Positions 23,105-23,160 of a DNA stretch of 23,160 nt are shown here, one piece after another. The stretch's first letter is position 1, and each line of letters begins with the position of its first letter. The translations under genes and the position numbers were made by a program. Location of the stretch: positions 1-23,160 of the forward strand of contig CALCRH010000251.1 in NCBI GenBank assembly GCA_937894515.1, in the 5' to 3' direction. Source of the stretch: an uncultured Clostridia bacterium (GTDB lineage: Bacteria; Bacillota; Clostridia; Oscillospirales; Oscillospiraceae). The notes beneath the pieces were generated by a model. It saw only the letters and a list, made by a program, of their open reading frames with translations. It did not search any database and had not been told where the DNA came from.

Positions 23105-23160
23105 TGCCGCGTCAAAGGAAATGGCGCAGCGTTTGTCTTCGCCGCAATCCACACAGTAAA

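Noticed and set aside
1..23160. tRNA, rRNA or CRISPR array
   Set aside because: No cloverleaf-like segment, rRNA-like stretch or regularly spaced short repeats were seen by eye on either strand.

Overview
The window looks like a chromosomal carbohydrate-utilisation region of a Gram-positive anaerobe of the Bacillota, most likely an Oscillospiraceae/Ruminococcaceae-type gut bacterium. This is inferred from strong AGGAGG-type ribosome binding sites, lipobox-bearing solute-binding proteins with no outer-membrane machinery, moderately high GC, CUT1 sugar importers sharing a detached MsmX-type ATPase, and a TnpX-like serine recombinase preceded by a TnpW-like small gene. The genus cannot be fixed from the sequence alone.

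Left block (1-7720, minus strand): an alpha-glucoside locus. A LacI-type regulator precedes an operon reading solute-binding lipoprotein, MalF-type permease, MalG-type permease, GH65 disaccharide phosphorylase and beta-phosphoglucomutase. The last two overlap by 4 nt and form a complete phosphorolytic route: imported alpha-diglucoside to glucose plus beta-glucose 1-phosphate, then glucose 6-phosphate. A repeated TTTCCGGAAT-type motif lies twice at the operon promoter and once inside the lacI promoter, and is the likely operator. Next, with its own promoter and terminator, is malQ (4-alpha-glucanotransferase, 7790-9307, minus).

Middle block (9540-11510): a 400-nt gene-free stretch, then a 51-codon TnpW-like gene and a large serine recombinase on the plus strand, closed by a terminator. 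This is a minimal mobile unit or the end of a larger one. A 25-nt near-perfect direct repeat lies beside it (9569-9593) and again at the right edge of the window (23080-23104).

Right block (11593-22990): beta-glucoside functions. It holds a cellobiose phosphorylase (GH94, minus), an MsmX/UgpC-type ABC ATPase (plus) with a long structured leader, and a cysteine desulfurase (minus) that shares a bidirectional terminator with the ATPase. A plus-strand operon follows: small lipoprotein, solute-binding lipoprotein, two permeases and a cytoplasmic GH3 beta-glycosidase. Neither importer encodes its own ATPase, so the ATPase at 14414-15580 probably energises both. Sugars would enter intact and be split inside the cell, by phosphorolysis where possible, which saves ATP.

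I saw no rRNA, tRNA or CRISPR array. The best candidates for something undescribed are the ATPase leader with an overlapping upstream ORF, the hairpin-rich leader of the lipoprotein operon with a thrice-repeated TCCGCAAA motif, and the MalF-type permease with an extra extracellular segment of about 120 residues.
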